Below the pieces are notes generated by a model, which was not told the DNA's origin, ran no database searches, and worked only from the letters and a program-made list of their open reading frames with translations. Positions 8,798 to 16,994 of a DNA stretch of 64,000 bases are shown piece by piece. Numbering within the stretch: the stretch's first letter is position 1; the number at the start of each line of letters is the position of its first letter. Location: positions 62,001 to 126,000 of the forward strand of contig JADBYT010000012.1 of NCBI GenBank assembly GCA_020402865.1, read 5' to 3'. This stretch comes from Bacteroidota bacterium (GTDB taxonomy: Bacteria; Bacteroidota; Bacteroidia; Palsa-965). Made by a program: the position numbers and the translations under genes.

Positions 8798-8890
8798 CCC
8801 TGAATACCGTTCATTTTTATCCTACTGCCGAAAATAACCGCACTTTGCTTTTCTTCATTCGTATTATTGATTGAAGAAAGGAGGGGGATT

Positions 8891-9262
8891 ATGCTAACTG
8901 TATTAATTATAGATGACGATCCACTTACACGACGTGCACTGTTTTTCGAAATCAACCGCGCCGGCCATCAGGCTGAATCAGCTGCCGATGCATATGACGG
9001 ATTAAAACTTGCCGAATACCGGAATTATGATCTGATTATCTGCGACATTATTCTCCCGCAAATTTCGGGTTTGATACTTGCCAGCCTGCTCAGACAATTC
9101 AGCAGCAGACAAATCCCGTTGTTGCTGATGTCGTCAACCAAAGAATTCAATTCATTTATTAAACAACATGATTTCGGAGCCATTGGCTTTTTGCATAAAC
9201 CTGTGCGGCGTCCGCTCCTGTATAGTTGGCTGAACCGGATTGAAGAAATGAAGGGCCTTTAA
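8891..9262 (+). CDS. Single-domain response regulator
   Basis: The start is fixed by a strong Shine-Dalgarno (GGAGGGGG) 5 nt before the ATG. The 123-residue protein is a lone receiver domain: DDD near residue 8, D52 in ICDIILPQ, a switch serine in LLMSSTKEF and lysine in FLHKPVRR. It has no output domain, so it acts by protein contact or as a phosphate sink. It lies 93 bp after the hybrid kinase and completes an Hpt, kinase and receiver set. Confidence 0.88.
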   Translation: MLTVLIIDDDPLTRRALFFEINRAGHQAESAADAYDGLKLAEYRNYDLIICDIILPQISGLILASLLRQFSSRQIPLLLMSSTKEFNSFIKQHDFGAIGFLHKPVRRPLLYSWLNRIEEMKGL

Positions 9263-9300
9263 TTGCAGGCTCCTTCATTCTTCAGTTTAACATGCTCGAA

Positions 9301-10125
9301 TTACCTGGGAAGCAATTCCACCGCACGTTTGAAAAGGGCGGTAAGTTTTAGTTCGGCTTTTCCGGCCACTTCAATTATTTCTGCAATATCTACCGGCTTC
9401 AGATTATCGGGATCGCACTCATCGGTGATTACGGAAACTGCCGCACAGGGCAAACTCATGTGATTGGCCACGATAACTTCGGGCACAGTACTCATGCCCA
9501 CGGCATCAGCACCGATGCGATGCAGAAAACGATATTCAGCCCGCGTTTCGAGATTAGGGCCGGGCACCGATACATATACGCCCTCGCGCAGTGTGAGTTG
9601 TTGCTCAATTGCAGCCTGTTTAAGCAACACATTCATTTCCTTCGAATACGGGCAGCTCATATCAGGAAAACGTGGCCCCCAGGCGTCAACATTGGCGCCG
9701 ATGAGCGGATTGCCCGGCTGCAGGTTAATGTGATCGTCGATGAGCATGAGATCGCCTTTTTTGAGTGCGGTGTTCATGCCTCCGGCCGCATTGGAAATAA
9801 AAAGCCATTTCACGCCAAGCAGTTTCATTACACGCACCGGAAGGGTAATTTGCTGCATGGTGTAGCCTTCGTAAAAATGAAAGCGTCCTTTAAACGCAAT
9901 TACTTTGCGGCCTGCAAGCGTGCCGTAAATGAGTTTACCGGCATGAAACTCAACCGTTGCTTCGGGAAAATGCGGAATGTCGCTGTAAAGCACTTCTGTT
10001 TCGGGCGTAATTTCCGTGGCTAAATTGCCCAGGCCCGTACCGAGAATAATTCCTGCCTCGGGATTTACGATTCCGCGCGAGCGCAGGTAATCGGCAGCGG
10101 CATTTACTTGTTGCTCGTAATTCAT
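9301..10125 (-). CDS. punA: Purine-nucleoside phosphorylase, last gene of arsenosugar operon
   Basis: Class I (trimeric) purine nucleoside phosphorylase of 274 residues. Family motifs are all present: GTGLG, FKGRFHFYEGYTM, SNAAGGMN, GPNLETRAEY and STVPEVIVANH. The base-binding asparagine of the human-type enzyme is replaced by aspartate (D235 in ITDECDP), while the glutamate of the LETRAE segment is kept. In the human enzyme the same change favours 6-aminopurine nucleosides. In the operon it would release adenine from an arseno-adenosine made by ArsS. The start at 10125 (MNYEQQ) lies 11 nt after the arsM stop; an upstream ATG at 10146 would overlap it. Confidence 0.9.
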   Translation of the reverse strand: MNYEQQVNAAADYLRSRGIVNPEAGIILGTGLGNLATEITPETEVLYSDIPHFPEATVEFHAGKLIYGTLAGRKVIAFKGRFHFYEGYTMQQITLPVRVMKLLGVKWLFISNAAGGMNTALKKGDLMLIDDHINLQPGNPLIGANVDAWGPRFPDMSCPYSKEMNVLLKQAAIEQQLTLREGVYVSVPGPNLETRAEYRFLHRIGADAVGMSTVPEVIVANHMSLPCAAVSVITDECDPDNLKPVDIAEIIEVAGKAELKLTALFKRAVELLPR

Positions 10126-10136
10126 GCGATGGAGTA

Positions 10137-11117
10137 TTAGCAGCATCCGCCGCCGTCGTAAAAATAGGTGGAGGGTGAAATGAAAATATCGTTGCGGCCA
10201 AGTGAGGCCAGCGCACCGGCAGTTTTATCGCACACGGCAAGCGGCTGGTTTTGAAGCAGCGTGTGGCCTTTTTTATCGTCGAAGAATTGTTCGCTGCCAA
10301 AATAGATTGCTGTTTTGCCGGTAAACACACAAGGGCCGTCGGCCGGCATCGGATCTTTAATGGCACATACTTCCACGCTTTCAATGTAAATGAGCTGATC
10401 GGTGTTGTAGTGGCCGGGAGCAAGAATGCGGTACGGACGTTTGGCGCGTATTTCAACAGTTCCGAAGCCGGTGTCGGTAATCATTTTTATGTATTCGCTG
10501 AGCGGAAGTGCGCCGCTGAGACAAAGCGCGCGGAGGCGCTCATCGTTTTTCAAGGCCTCGGGCATGGCCGTTTCACAGGTCGGATCAGACAACACAAGGC
10601 GGCCGTGCGGCTTGAGTACACGATACATTTCGCGCAGTGCTTTTTTCAAATCTTCGGTATCGAAAATATTGAACAAGCAGTTTTGCGCAGCCACATCAAT
10701 CGAATTATCTGCTACAGGTAACGCCAGTGCATCACCTTTGCGGATATCCACAAATTCATTTTTAAACCATGCATTGGTGCGCTCTGCTTCGCGCAGGTTT
10801 TCGCGGCAGGCTTCCATCATTTCATCCACCACATCCACACCAATTACTCCACCCGGCCGGCGACTGAAATACGAAAACTGAAACACTTCCATTCCGCCAC
10901 CCACACCTACATAAAGTATGGAAGGATTGTTTACCAGATCGCGGGGATTAACCGTGCTGCCGCAGCCATAATTCATTTCAAGCATTTTTGCTGGCATGTG
11001 CAGGTCGGGCAACTGCCACACGGGAGTGGTTGTGCAGCAAAGGCCTACATCGGGCTTCAATGCTGCATCACGATAAACATTCTTTGTGGTTTCGAGATAG
11101 GTTTTGGTTACTGTCAT
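10137..11117 (-). CDS. arsM: Arsenosugar-type arsenite methyltransferase ArsM
   Basis: SAM-dependent methyltransferase of 326 residues, of the branch found in arsenosugar operons. The SAM site is LYVGVGGGMEVFQF, followed by VGIDVVDEMMEACREN-like sequence and the motif AQNCLFNIF. Cysteines expected to hold As(III) are at C27/C28, C52 and in QNCLFN; the protein ends in GGGCC, an unusual thiol-rich tail. A C-terminal domain (about 230-326) follows the Rossmann fold. It should methylate arsenite to the dimethyl form used by ArsS. It sits between the TIGR04283 glycosyltransferase and the phosphorylase with gaps of 15 and 11 nt. Confidence 0.88.
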   Translation of the reverse strand: MTVTKTYLETTKNVYRDAALKPDVGLCCTTTPVWQLPDLHMPAKMLEMNYGCGSTVNPRDLVNNPSILYVGVGGGMEVFQFSYFSRRPGGVIGVDVVDEMMEACRENLREAERTNAWFKNEFVDIRKGDALALPVADNSIDVAAQNCLFNIFDTEDLKKALREMYRVLKPHGRLVLSDPTCETAMPEALKNDERLRALCLSGALPLSEYIKMITDTGFGTVEIRAKRPYRILAPGHYNTDQLIYIESVEVCAIKDPMPADGPCVFTGKTAIYFGSEQFFDDKKGHTLLQNQPLAVCDKTAGALASLGRNDIFISPSTYFYDGGGCC

Positions 11118-11132
11118 GTGATGGATATTGAA

Positions 11133-11822
11133 TTACCAGTTGAGTGATTTTTTATAGGTATCGCGGATAATTACCGGATCGACACCACGATTGAACTGAC
11201 GCATGGCGCGCAGGTTTGCAAGCTGCACACGAAGCCAGGTGTTTTTTTCGTATTTACGGGTTGATGTAATTGTGGCACAAGGAAGTACGGCAAACGAAAA
11301 TTTATTCCGGGCACGTTTGAGCAGGTCGTATTCTTCCATAATAATATACTTTTCATCAAATCCGCCAAGCTGTTCAAATGCATTACGGGCAAAGAAAATG
11401 GTTTGATCGCCGCCACGCACATAGAGGCTGTTGAAACGGGTAAACCAGGCATTTACATGCAGCAGCATACCTGCCTCTTCAAATTTCTGCCTGCAGGCTC
11501 CCAGCTGATGGCCTGCTGCCAATGCGTTTTCGATGGCGGTTAAAAACGATGCGGGAGGCAGCACATCGGCATGCACGAAGTAAAATACATCGCCTTTTGC
11601 GGCAGCCACTCCGGCATTGAACTGAACGGCGCGGCTGGCTTTGGGCGTTTGCACAAGCACTGCTCCCCTTTCGCGCGCTATCGCCACTGTGCGGTCGGTA
11701 CTGCCGCCATCAGCCACAATAATTTCGAGCAGGCGCTCATCGGCATGTGCGGCAAGATGCGTAAGCAGGCGGCCTATGAACTTTTCCTCGTTCAGCGTAG
11801 GTATGATTACACTCAGTTTCAT
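11133..11822 (-). CDS. TIGR04283-family arsenosugar biosynthesis glycosyltransferase
   Basis: GT2-fold (GT-A) glycosyltransferase of 229 residues: MKLSVIIPTLNEEKF opening, IVADGGSTDRTVAIA, and VHADVLPP, the metal-binding DxD-like site, followed by IMEEYDLLKRAR. The set matches the TIGR04283 branch, which is named for its place in arsenosugar clusters. It probably transfers or rearranges the arsenoribose unit onto an aglycone, though the exact step is not established. The start at 11822 overlaps the stop of the preceding gene as ATGA, indicating coupling. Confidence 0.87.
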   Translation of the reverse strand: MKLSVIIPTLNEEKFIGRLLTHLAAHADERLLEIIVADGGSTDRTVAIARERGAVLVQTPKASRAVQFNAGVAAAKGDVFYFVHADVLPPASFLTAIENALAAGHQLGACRQKFEEAGMLLHVNAWFTRFNSLYVRGGDQTIFFARNAFEQLGGFDEKYIIMEEYDLLKRARNKFSFAVLPCATITSTRKYEKNTWLRVQLANLRAMRQFNRGVDPVIIRDTYKKSLNW

Positions 11823-12424
11823 GTGCGGCCGATGAAATGTTGATGTGCAATCCAATCATGCTCAGTATCCACATCGCTGAGCACGGGAAGCTGATAGGCC
11901 ATCAGGCCCAGCAACTGTGCATCACGCAGCGTGTCGGAAAGCACGGTGTCTGTACTCCAGTTTTTGCCGCTGAACAAGGTGGCGTAAAGGCGCTTCATGC
12001 CCAGCAGGTAGTAACCGCCATCGGCAGCCGGCCCGGCCACAAGATCATAAAGCTCAAGTGCCGAAAAGGCCTCCCGCAAAATGGCCGGCGTAAGCCCCGG
12101 GCAATCAGTCCCGATAATTACTGCCGCATCGTACCCGGAAGCAAACACATCGGCAAAGGCATTGCACATGCGTTGCCCGAGATCGTCGCCACGCTGCACA
12201 CGTATTTCATAATCGCGGTTGCTTTCAAAATCAGCCTCGTAAAAACTGCTGTAAAAAAGCCATTTCGTGGCAGCCACATTGTTTGCGGCCTGATGCGTAT
12301 GCGCAGTAAGCAACTTGTAAATGCGCAAGGCCTCGTCGTTGCCCGTTGTTTGAGCAAGACGCGTTTTCACTTTGCCATGTTCGGCATTTTTCTGAAAAAT
12401 CAGTAACGCCTGTTTATGCTTCAT
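11819..12424 (-). CDS. TIGR04282-family (DUF2064) arsenosugar biosynthesis glycosyltransferase
   Basis: A 201-residue nucleotidyl/glycosyl-transferase-fold protein. Recognisable parts are LIFQKNAEHGKVKTRLA, the nucleotide-binding start, IIGTDCPGL, the metal-binding aspartate, and AADGGYYLLGM. It belongs to the TIGR04282/DUF2064 family that pairs with TIGR04283 proteins in arsenosugar loci; the two genes are coupled here through an ATGA overlap. The exact reaction is unproven. Confidence 0.88.
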   Translation of the reverse strand: MKHKQALLIFQKNAEHGKVKTRLAQTTGNDEALRIYKLLTAHTHQAANNVAATKWLFYSSFYEADFESNRDYEIRVQRGDDLGQRMCNAFADVFASGYDAAVIIGTDCPGLTPAILREAFSALELYDLVAGPAADGGYYLLGMKRLYATLFSGKNWSTDTVLSDTLRDAQLLGLMAYQLPVLSDVDTEHDWIAHQHFIGRT

Positions 12425-12463
12425 ACACGCTATACATTTGATGGAAACCCGGCCGTTTGTTAC

Positions 12464-13516
12464 CTAAGCAACCGAACCTCCGCAGCTCGATCCTGCTCCG
12501 GCCGTACAGCCAAAGCAGTGCTGATTAACCACAATACTCCGGTTCTGCAATGCCTCCGTTTTCCACTGCGACACGTGCAACGATTCGGGTACAGCCACTT
12601 TTAAATCGAGCATCTGATTGAAATCGCAGTCGTAGAGAAAACCATCCCAGCTCACCGAAACAGTATTGCGGCACATTACGTTGGCGGCCGCAGCCGGATT
12701 GTAAGCGCCAATGAGTTTATCCATATATGCATCGTAGTTGCCGCTTTCGATGAGGTAATCGAGAAAACGGCTTACTGGCAAATTGGTAATGGCAAACAGA
12801 TTATTGAATTCAATTTCCCAGCCTTTGCGCAGTTTTTGCTTAAACTCATTTTCAAGCCCTGCCTGATCGGCCGGAAGGAAAGCGCCCGAAGGATTGTACA
12901 CCAGATTAAGCATAAGCCCTGTGCCGGGCATTCCGTAGCCAACAGCATTGAGCATTTTAAGCGCACGGATGGAGCGTTCAAACACGCCCTCTCCCCGCTG
13001 CGAATCAGTACGCACGGCTGAGAAATACGGAAGCGAGGAAACCACTTCCACATTATGCGCTTTGAAAAACTCAGGCAAATCGTTGTACTTTGGATTGGCC
13101 ACAATAATAGTGAGGTTGCAACGCACGATAATCTTTTTGCCAAGTGCAGCGAGTTCTTGTACAAACCAGCGGAAATCGGGATTCATCTCCGGAGCGCCGC
13201 CGGTAATGTCAACCGTATGCGCACCGCTCCGTTTCACTGCATTAATGCATTGCTGCATGGTTTCGCGGGTCATTATTTCCTTGCGGTCGGGCCCCGCATC
13301 CACGTGGCAATGTTTGCAAACCTGATTACACATCTTGCCCACGTTCACCTGAAAAATTTCGATCTGTGTGGGCGTAAGCGGAAACAAATTGCTTTCTCGC
13401 AGCTTGGTAGTAAAAGCATGCGGCTCGTTACCGAACGGTGTGCTTTCACTAAGTATCTGTAATTGCCGCTGCGTATCGGAAAGTTCGCTGTGGCGGGCAA
13501 GCAATGATTTTGTCAT
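12464..13516 (-). CDS. arsS: Arsenosugar biosynthesis radical SAM protein ArsS (Cys form)
   Basis: Radical SAM enzyme of 350 residues. The 4Fe-4S motif is CNQVCKHCH (C63, C67, C70), followed by DITGGAPEMNP (the GGE-like SAM strand). The C-terminal SPASM-like/DUF3641 part ends in CFGCTAGAGSSCGG. Many relatives are selenoproteins with UGA in that tail; here the codon is TGC, so this is the cysteine version. ArsS is thought to attach the 5'-deoxyadenosyl group of SAM to a dimethylated arsenic, giving the nucleoside precursor of arsenosugars. It is second in the operon, 21 nt after the AhpD-like gene. Confidence 0.9.
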   Translation of the reverse strand: MTKSLLARHSELSDTQRQLQILSESTPFGNEPHAFTTKLRESNLFPLTPTQIEIFQVNVGKMCNQVCKHCHVDAGPDRKEIMTRETMQQCINAVKRSGAHTVDITGGAPEMNPDFRWFVQELAALGKKIIVRCNLTIIVANPKYNDLPEFFKAHNVEVVSSLPYFSAVRTDSQRGEGVFERSIRALKMLNAVGYGMPGTGLMLNLVYNPSGAFLPADQAGLENEFKQKLRKGWEIEFNNLFAITNLPVSRFLDYLIESGNYDAYMDKLIGAYNPAAAANVMCRNTVSVSWDGFLYDCDFNQMLDLKVAVPESLHVSQWKTEALQNRSIVVNQHCFGCTAGAGSSCGGSVA

Positions 13517-13537
13517 AGGCTTTAACGGGAAATCCGT

Positions 13538-13870
13538 TTACATCGAAAGTTCTTTGTACTTGTTCATCATTTGCACACCATGCACCAGCGAAGCACCTCC
13601 GCGGATAGCAGCTGTAACATGCACGGCTTCCATCATCTGTGCCTCGTCGCATCCTTTTTCAAGTGCATCAGAAGTATAGGCATCAATACAGTACGGACAT
13701 TGTACGGCATGCGCCACAGCCAGTGCAATAAGCGATTTTTCGCGTGCTGTGAGCGCACCTTCCTTGAACACTTCGCCGTAATAATCGAAAAACTTCTTGG
13801 CAAGATTGGGCTCAAAATCGGCAATATTTCCAAATTTCTTAAGATCCTCAGGATTGTAGTAGGTTTTCAT
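13538..13870 (-). CDS. Arsenosugar-associated AhpD/carboxymuconolactone-decarboxylase-like protein
   Basis: A 110-residue all-helical protein of the AhpD/CMD family, with the redox pair CPYC (C58, C61) in ALAVAHAVQCPYCIDAYTS. The histidine that usually follows (CxxCxxxH) is tyrosine here. The form matches the peroxidase-like protein that opens arsenosugar clusters; it may act as a thiol reductant keeping arsenic trivalent, which is inference. It is the first gene of a six-gene minus-strand unit running to 9301. No ArsR-like operator is obvious upstream. Confidence 0.85.
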   Translation of the reverse strand: MKTYYNPEDLKKFGNIADFEPNLAKKFFDYYGEVFKEGALTAREKSLIALAVAHAVQCPYCIDAYTSDALEKGCDEAQMMEAVHVTAAIRGGASLVHGVQMMNKYKELSM

Positions 13871-13958
13871 AACGGTGGTGTTTTATGAAGGTAAGATACG
13901 TAATGCGAAGAAAAACGGATTGAACAAAAACCATATCCGATAATTTTTCGTTTCTCTA

Positions 13959-15110
13959 TTGATCAATACCTTTGACAAACTGCCATTAAATCAAACCCAT
14001 TTGCTCTGCAAATCAAGTATAAGTGCACTTTTTTTCTGTTTCATTGCGGCGTATTCATTTGCCGGAAGCAATGATTCTCTTATCGACGGAACAGAAAAAA
14101 GAAATCCGCGGAACCGGTTTTATGCCTTCCCTGTTTTGTATTATACACCCGAAACCCGTTTCAGCATTGGAGCAGCTGGAATTTATGCTTTCCGTTTCAG
14201 AAGCGACAGCAGTAATGCCCGTCCTTCGCGTATTAATTTCGGACTCGCGGTGACTCAAAACCGGCAGTTGCTGGTGTATCTGCCTTTTCAGTTATTTCCA
14301 CAAAACGGACGGTTTACCATTTATGGTGAAGCAGGTTGGTACCGTTACAATTATTACTTTTTTGGCGTGGGCAACACGCAGCCGCAGGATTACCGCGAAC
14401 GTTACGCGGTGGATTATCCCCGATTCAGAATAAATGCGCTGCGCAAACTCGGAAAAGGTTTCTATGCCGGGTTTCGTTACTGGTATGAAGACTGGAAACT
14501 GAGTGAGCTTGATCCCGCCGGACAACTCGCACAGGGTGCTGTACGGGGAAGCAATGGCGGAGCAGTAAGCGGGCCGGGATTTGTAGTGAACTACGACACG
14601 CGCGACAATATTTTTTATCCGCAGCGTGGCGTGTTGATTGAAAGTGCCATTCAGTTTTTTGACAAAAACACCGGAAGTGATTTCTCATTCACCCGCACGC
14701 TGCTTGATGCTGCGACTTACGTCAGACCAACTAAAACCGCTGTGGTGGCTGTAAATGCAATTGCCGATCTGAACACGGGTACGCCCCCGTTTTACCTCAT
14801 GGCACTGATGGGCGGCACCAAACGCATGCGTGGCTTTTACGAGGGGCGTTTCCGCGACAATAATCTTATACTTTTTCAAACCGAATGGCGGCAGCACATC
14901 TGGAAACGCTTTGGAGCAGTGGCTTTTGGAGGCACCGGAATTGTGGCCGATAAGATTAGCCACCTGCGCATTGCCGACACACGTTTTACTTATGGTCTCG
15001 GCCTGCGATTTACGCTCGACAAAAAAGAACACATCAACATCCGCCTCGATTACGGCCGGGGCACATACAACAGTGCTGGCTTCTATCTCACAATAGGCGA
15101 GGCTTTTTAG
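13959..15110 (+). CDS. Omp85/BamA-family outer-membrane barrel without POTRA domains
   Basis: A 383-residue protein with a signal peptide (SSISALFFCFIAAYSFAG) and a 16-strand-type surface-antigen barrel ending in ...YLTIGEAF, a terminal phenylalanine. Late strands carry the family phrases GGTKRMRGFYEGRFRDN (the VRGY/F-like loop-6 motif) and FRITYGLGLRF-like sequence. POTRA repeats are lacking, as in the short TamA/D15-like proteins of Bacteroidota. No ATG is in frame before the signal peptide; TTG at 13959 is the first usable start. It is divergent from the arsenosugar operon, with 88 bp between. Confidence 0.85.
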   Translation: MINTFDKLPLNQTHLLCKSSISALFFCFIAAYSFAGSNDSLIDGTEKRNPRNRFYAFPVLYYTPETRFSIGAAGIYAFRFRSDSSNARPSRINFGLAVTQNRQLLVYLPFQLFPQNGRFTIYGEAGWYRYNYYFFGVGNTQPQDYRERYAVDYPRFRINALRKLGKGFYAGFRYWYEDWKLSELDPAGQLAQGAVRGSNGGAVSGPGFVVNYDTRDNIFYPQRGVLIESAIQFFDKNTGSDFSFTRTLLDAATYVRPTKTAVVAVNAIADLNTGTPPFYLMALMGGTKRMRGFYEGRFRDNNLILFQTEWRQHIWKRFGAVAFGGTGIVADKISHLRIADTRFTYGLGLRFTLDKKEHINIRLDYGRGTYNSAGFYLTIGEAF

Positions 15111-15115
15111 CAAAA

Positions 15116-15135
15116 CAGGCACCTTTCGGTGCCTG
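15116..15135. terminator. Bidirectional terminator
   Basis: CAGGCACC pairs with GGTGCCTG between convergent genes; AAAA precedes it, so it gives a short T run on the minus strand. Confidence 0.65.
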
Positions 15136-15141
15136 CCTGAT

Positions 15142-15981
15142 TTATCGGATGTAAATTTTCTTTGTGGAAATCTGTCCGTTTGACTCAACCCTTACAAAAT
15201 AACAGCCTGTAGCCAGGTTGCCGAGTTCGATACGGTTTGAGGTATCGTTGAGTTCACGCACCAGCACTTCCTGACCGGTGGTGTTGTACACGCTTACACG
15301 TGCTGTTTCGGGTGTTTGCGGGAACGATACAAACAACACGCCATCGTATGAATGGATATTCGCTGCCGGCGATGCAGTTTCGTTCAGGCCCACCGTTAAT
15401 CCGGCACCAATGCCCAAACCGGCATTCTGGTTGTAGGCCAGATCCTTCACAATAATGGTATCCGCATTGGCACTTACACTGAGGCGAACCCAGCCATAAT
15501 AGACCAGTGCGTTATTCACAAACTTCACCCCCACATACTTATCCGAAGCGGCAAGCCACTCACCAAATCCGCCCAGCGATGTAGCCACAGCCCCAAGCAC
15601 GTGTGCACCATAATTGGCATACTGCGGATTCCAGGTTGAGCCCACATCAATCATATCGCCCATGCCAAGTGTATCGGCAAACGGATAATTCTGATACGTA
15701 AACCCGGCCGTACCGGCTGCCGGTGGTGCATATACATTAATAAGAGCAAGTTGTGCCGGAATCGCGTAGGCCGTAATGGTTGAATCGAGTGTTTGAAAAC
15801 TAAAATCAATGGTTCCATTCAAATCCATATCGAGACGATACTGCGTGGTATCGCTTACCACAAAATCGGGCGAAATGTCTCGGTAAACAATTTGTGCATC
15901 AAGCGAACCGGCAGTTGCTGTGAGTGCCCCGGCCAATGCAGAGTAGGCTTTAAGTTTGTCTTTACGTGTAGTTGTAGGCAT
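15142..15981 (-). CDS. T9SS cargo protein, paralog 1 of 4
   Basis: A 279-residue protein that shares its layout with the three genes upstream. N-terminal KDKLKAYSALAGALTATAGSLDAQIVYRD is a weakly hydrophobic signal-like segment ending in AQ. An Asp/Asn-rich loop follows (LDMDLNGTIDFSF), resembling a single calcium loop. The middle has YVGVKF and YYGWVRLS, and the C-terminus is a type A Por sorting domain (VSVYNTTGQEVL, LATGCYFVRVES, KKIYIR). It is the most diverged of the four. The role outside the cell is unknown. Confidence 0.82.
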   Translation of the reverse strand: MPTTTRKDKLKAYSALAGALTATAGSLDAQIVYRDISPDFVVSDTTQYRLDMDLNGTIDFSFQTLDSTITAYAIPAQLALINVYAPPAAGTAGFTYQNYPFADTLGMGDMIDVGSTWNPQYANYGAHVLGAVATSLGGFGEWLAASDKYVGVKFVNNALVYYGWVRLSVSANADTIIVKDLAYNQNAGLGIGAGLTVGLNETASPAANIHSYDGVLFVSFPQTPETARVSVYNTTGQEVLVRELNDTSNRIELGNLATGCYFVRVESNGQISTKKIYIR

Positions 15982-16002
15982 GTGAAAATGGGTTTATGGC
16001 AT

Positions 16003-16034
16003 TAAAAATACAGAATTCATCCTGTTGCTCCCAA
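16003..16034 (-). promoter_or_regulatory. Candidate promoter of paralog 1
   Basis: On the minus strand TTG (16034-16032) is followed after 21 bp by TATTTTTA (16010-16003), one mismatch from TAnnTTTG, 21 bp before the start codon at 15981. Confidence 0.4.
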
Positions 16035-16095
16035 ATATCTTTCCCTTGTAATTGTTAAACAAATTAAAACAACATCAGGAGGCTGCATCAAACAC

Positions 16096-16124
16096 AAAGG
16101 CTGCCCGAAAATGGGGCAGCCTTT
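16096..16124 (-). terminator. Hairpin after paralog 2
   Basis: AAAGGCTGCCC pairs perfectly with GGGCAGCCTTT (16114-16124), 20 nt after the stop of the gene at 16146-16994. The T run is short. Confidence 0.65.
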
Positions 16125-16145
16125 GCACGTTGAAAACAGCGTCTG

Positions 16146-16994
16146 TTAGATATAGATCTTACGTGTAACCACTTCGCCGTTGGGCTGGATTACCTGCACA
16201 AGATATACCCCCGAAGCAAGATCACCAAGCGAAATACGCATGGATGCCTCGTTGATACTTTCGGTGTACACTACCTGACCGGTGGTGTTAAACACCTGCA
16301 ATGTTCCACCGAGTTGCATTTCCGGTGTAAGATTTACAAACAAGGTACGATCGTACACATGCACGGCAGGTGTTCCTGCGGGCTGTTCGGCCACACCCAC
16401 TGCGGTGGTTTGTCCGGCCACAATACCCTGCCCTGCAGTGGTGTTGTATGCGTACTCTTTCAGCGTAATGGTACCACCATCAGCACTTACCGAGAGGCGG
16501 GCCCAGCCATAGTGGGTTTGTGAACCTGCGGCAAAACGCACACCGATGTATTTATCGCTGATTCCCGGCCAGTTGCCATACATAGGTCCGGGCTGTGGCA
16601 GTACAACGGCAAGGTATTGATAGCCGTTGTTAACGCTGCCATCTTGCCAATCTGTTGCACCGGGGCGGATACTGTCGCCGGCATTGAGAGCAGAGGGGAA
16701 TGGATATGTATTTGAAAACAAATTACCTAATACGGCATTTACAACCGGAGGTTCAACGTCCAGAAGTGCATATCCTGATAGCGAGTTGGCCGAATCGAGG
16801 TAATTGAATGCATACAGGCTAAATTCAGCTGTATTATCATTATTTATGTCAAGCGCATAAGTTGCAGCTGAATCAATTACAATATCCGGCGATGGATCCG
16901 TATGTATGATTTGACCTTGAGCGGCTACTGCAGCGGTAAGTGAACCGGCTGTGAGCGAATAAGCTTTGAGTTTCTTTTGAAGTGTTTTGTCCAT
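16146..16994 (-). CDS. T9SS cargo protein, paralog 2 of 4
   Basis: A 282-residue member of the tandem family: LKKLKAYSLTAGSLTAA-like leader ending AQGQIIHTD, then PDIVIDSAATYALDINNDNTAEF with a calcium-loop-like aspartate/asparagine cluster, YIGVRFAAGSQTHYGWARLSVS in the core and a Por sorting domain (LQVFNTTGQVVY, LASGVYLVQVIQ, RKIYI). It is closest to paralog 3 in its core. Each gene of the set has its own terminator or gap, so they may be separately transcribed. Confidence 0.83.
   Translation of the reverse strand: MDKTLQKKLKAYSLTAGSLTAAVAAQGQIIHTDPSPDIVIDSAATYALDINNDNTAEFSLYAFNYLDSANSLSGYALLDVEPPVVNAVLGNLFSNTYPFPSALNAGDSIRPGATDWQDGSVNNGYQYLAVVLPQPGPMYGNWPGISDKYIGVRFAAGSQTHYGWARLSVSADGGTITLKEYAYNTTAGQGIVAGQTTAVGVAEQPAGTPAVHVYDRTLFVNLTPEMQLGGTLQVFNTTGQVVYTESINEASMRISLGDLASGVYLVQVIQPNGEVVTRKIYI

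Noticed and set aside
12464-12560. Selenocysteine (in-frame UGA) in the ArsS tail
   Set aside because: The frame reads TGC at the candidate position and ends at a normal TAG; there is no in-frame TGA to recode.
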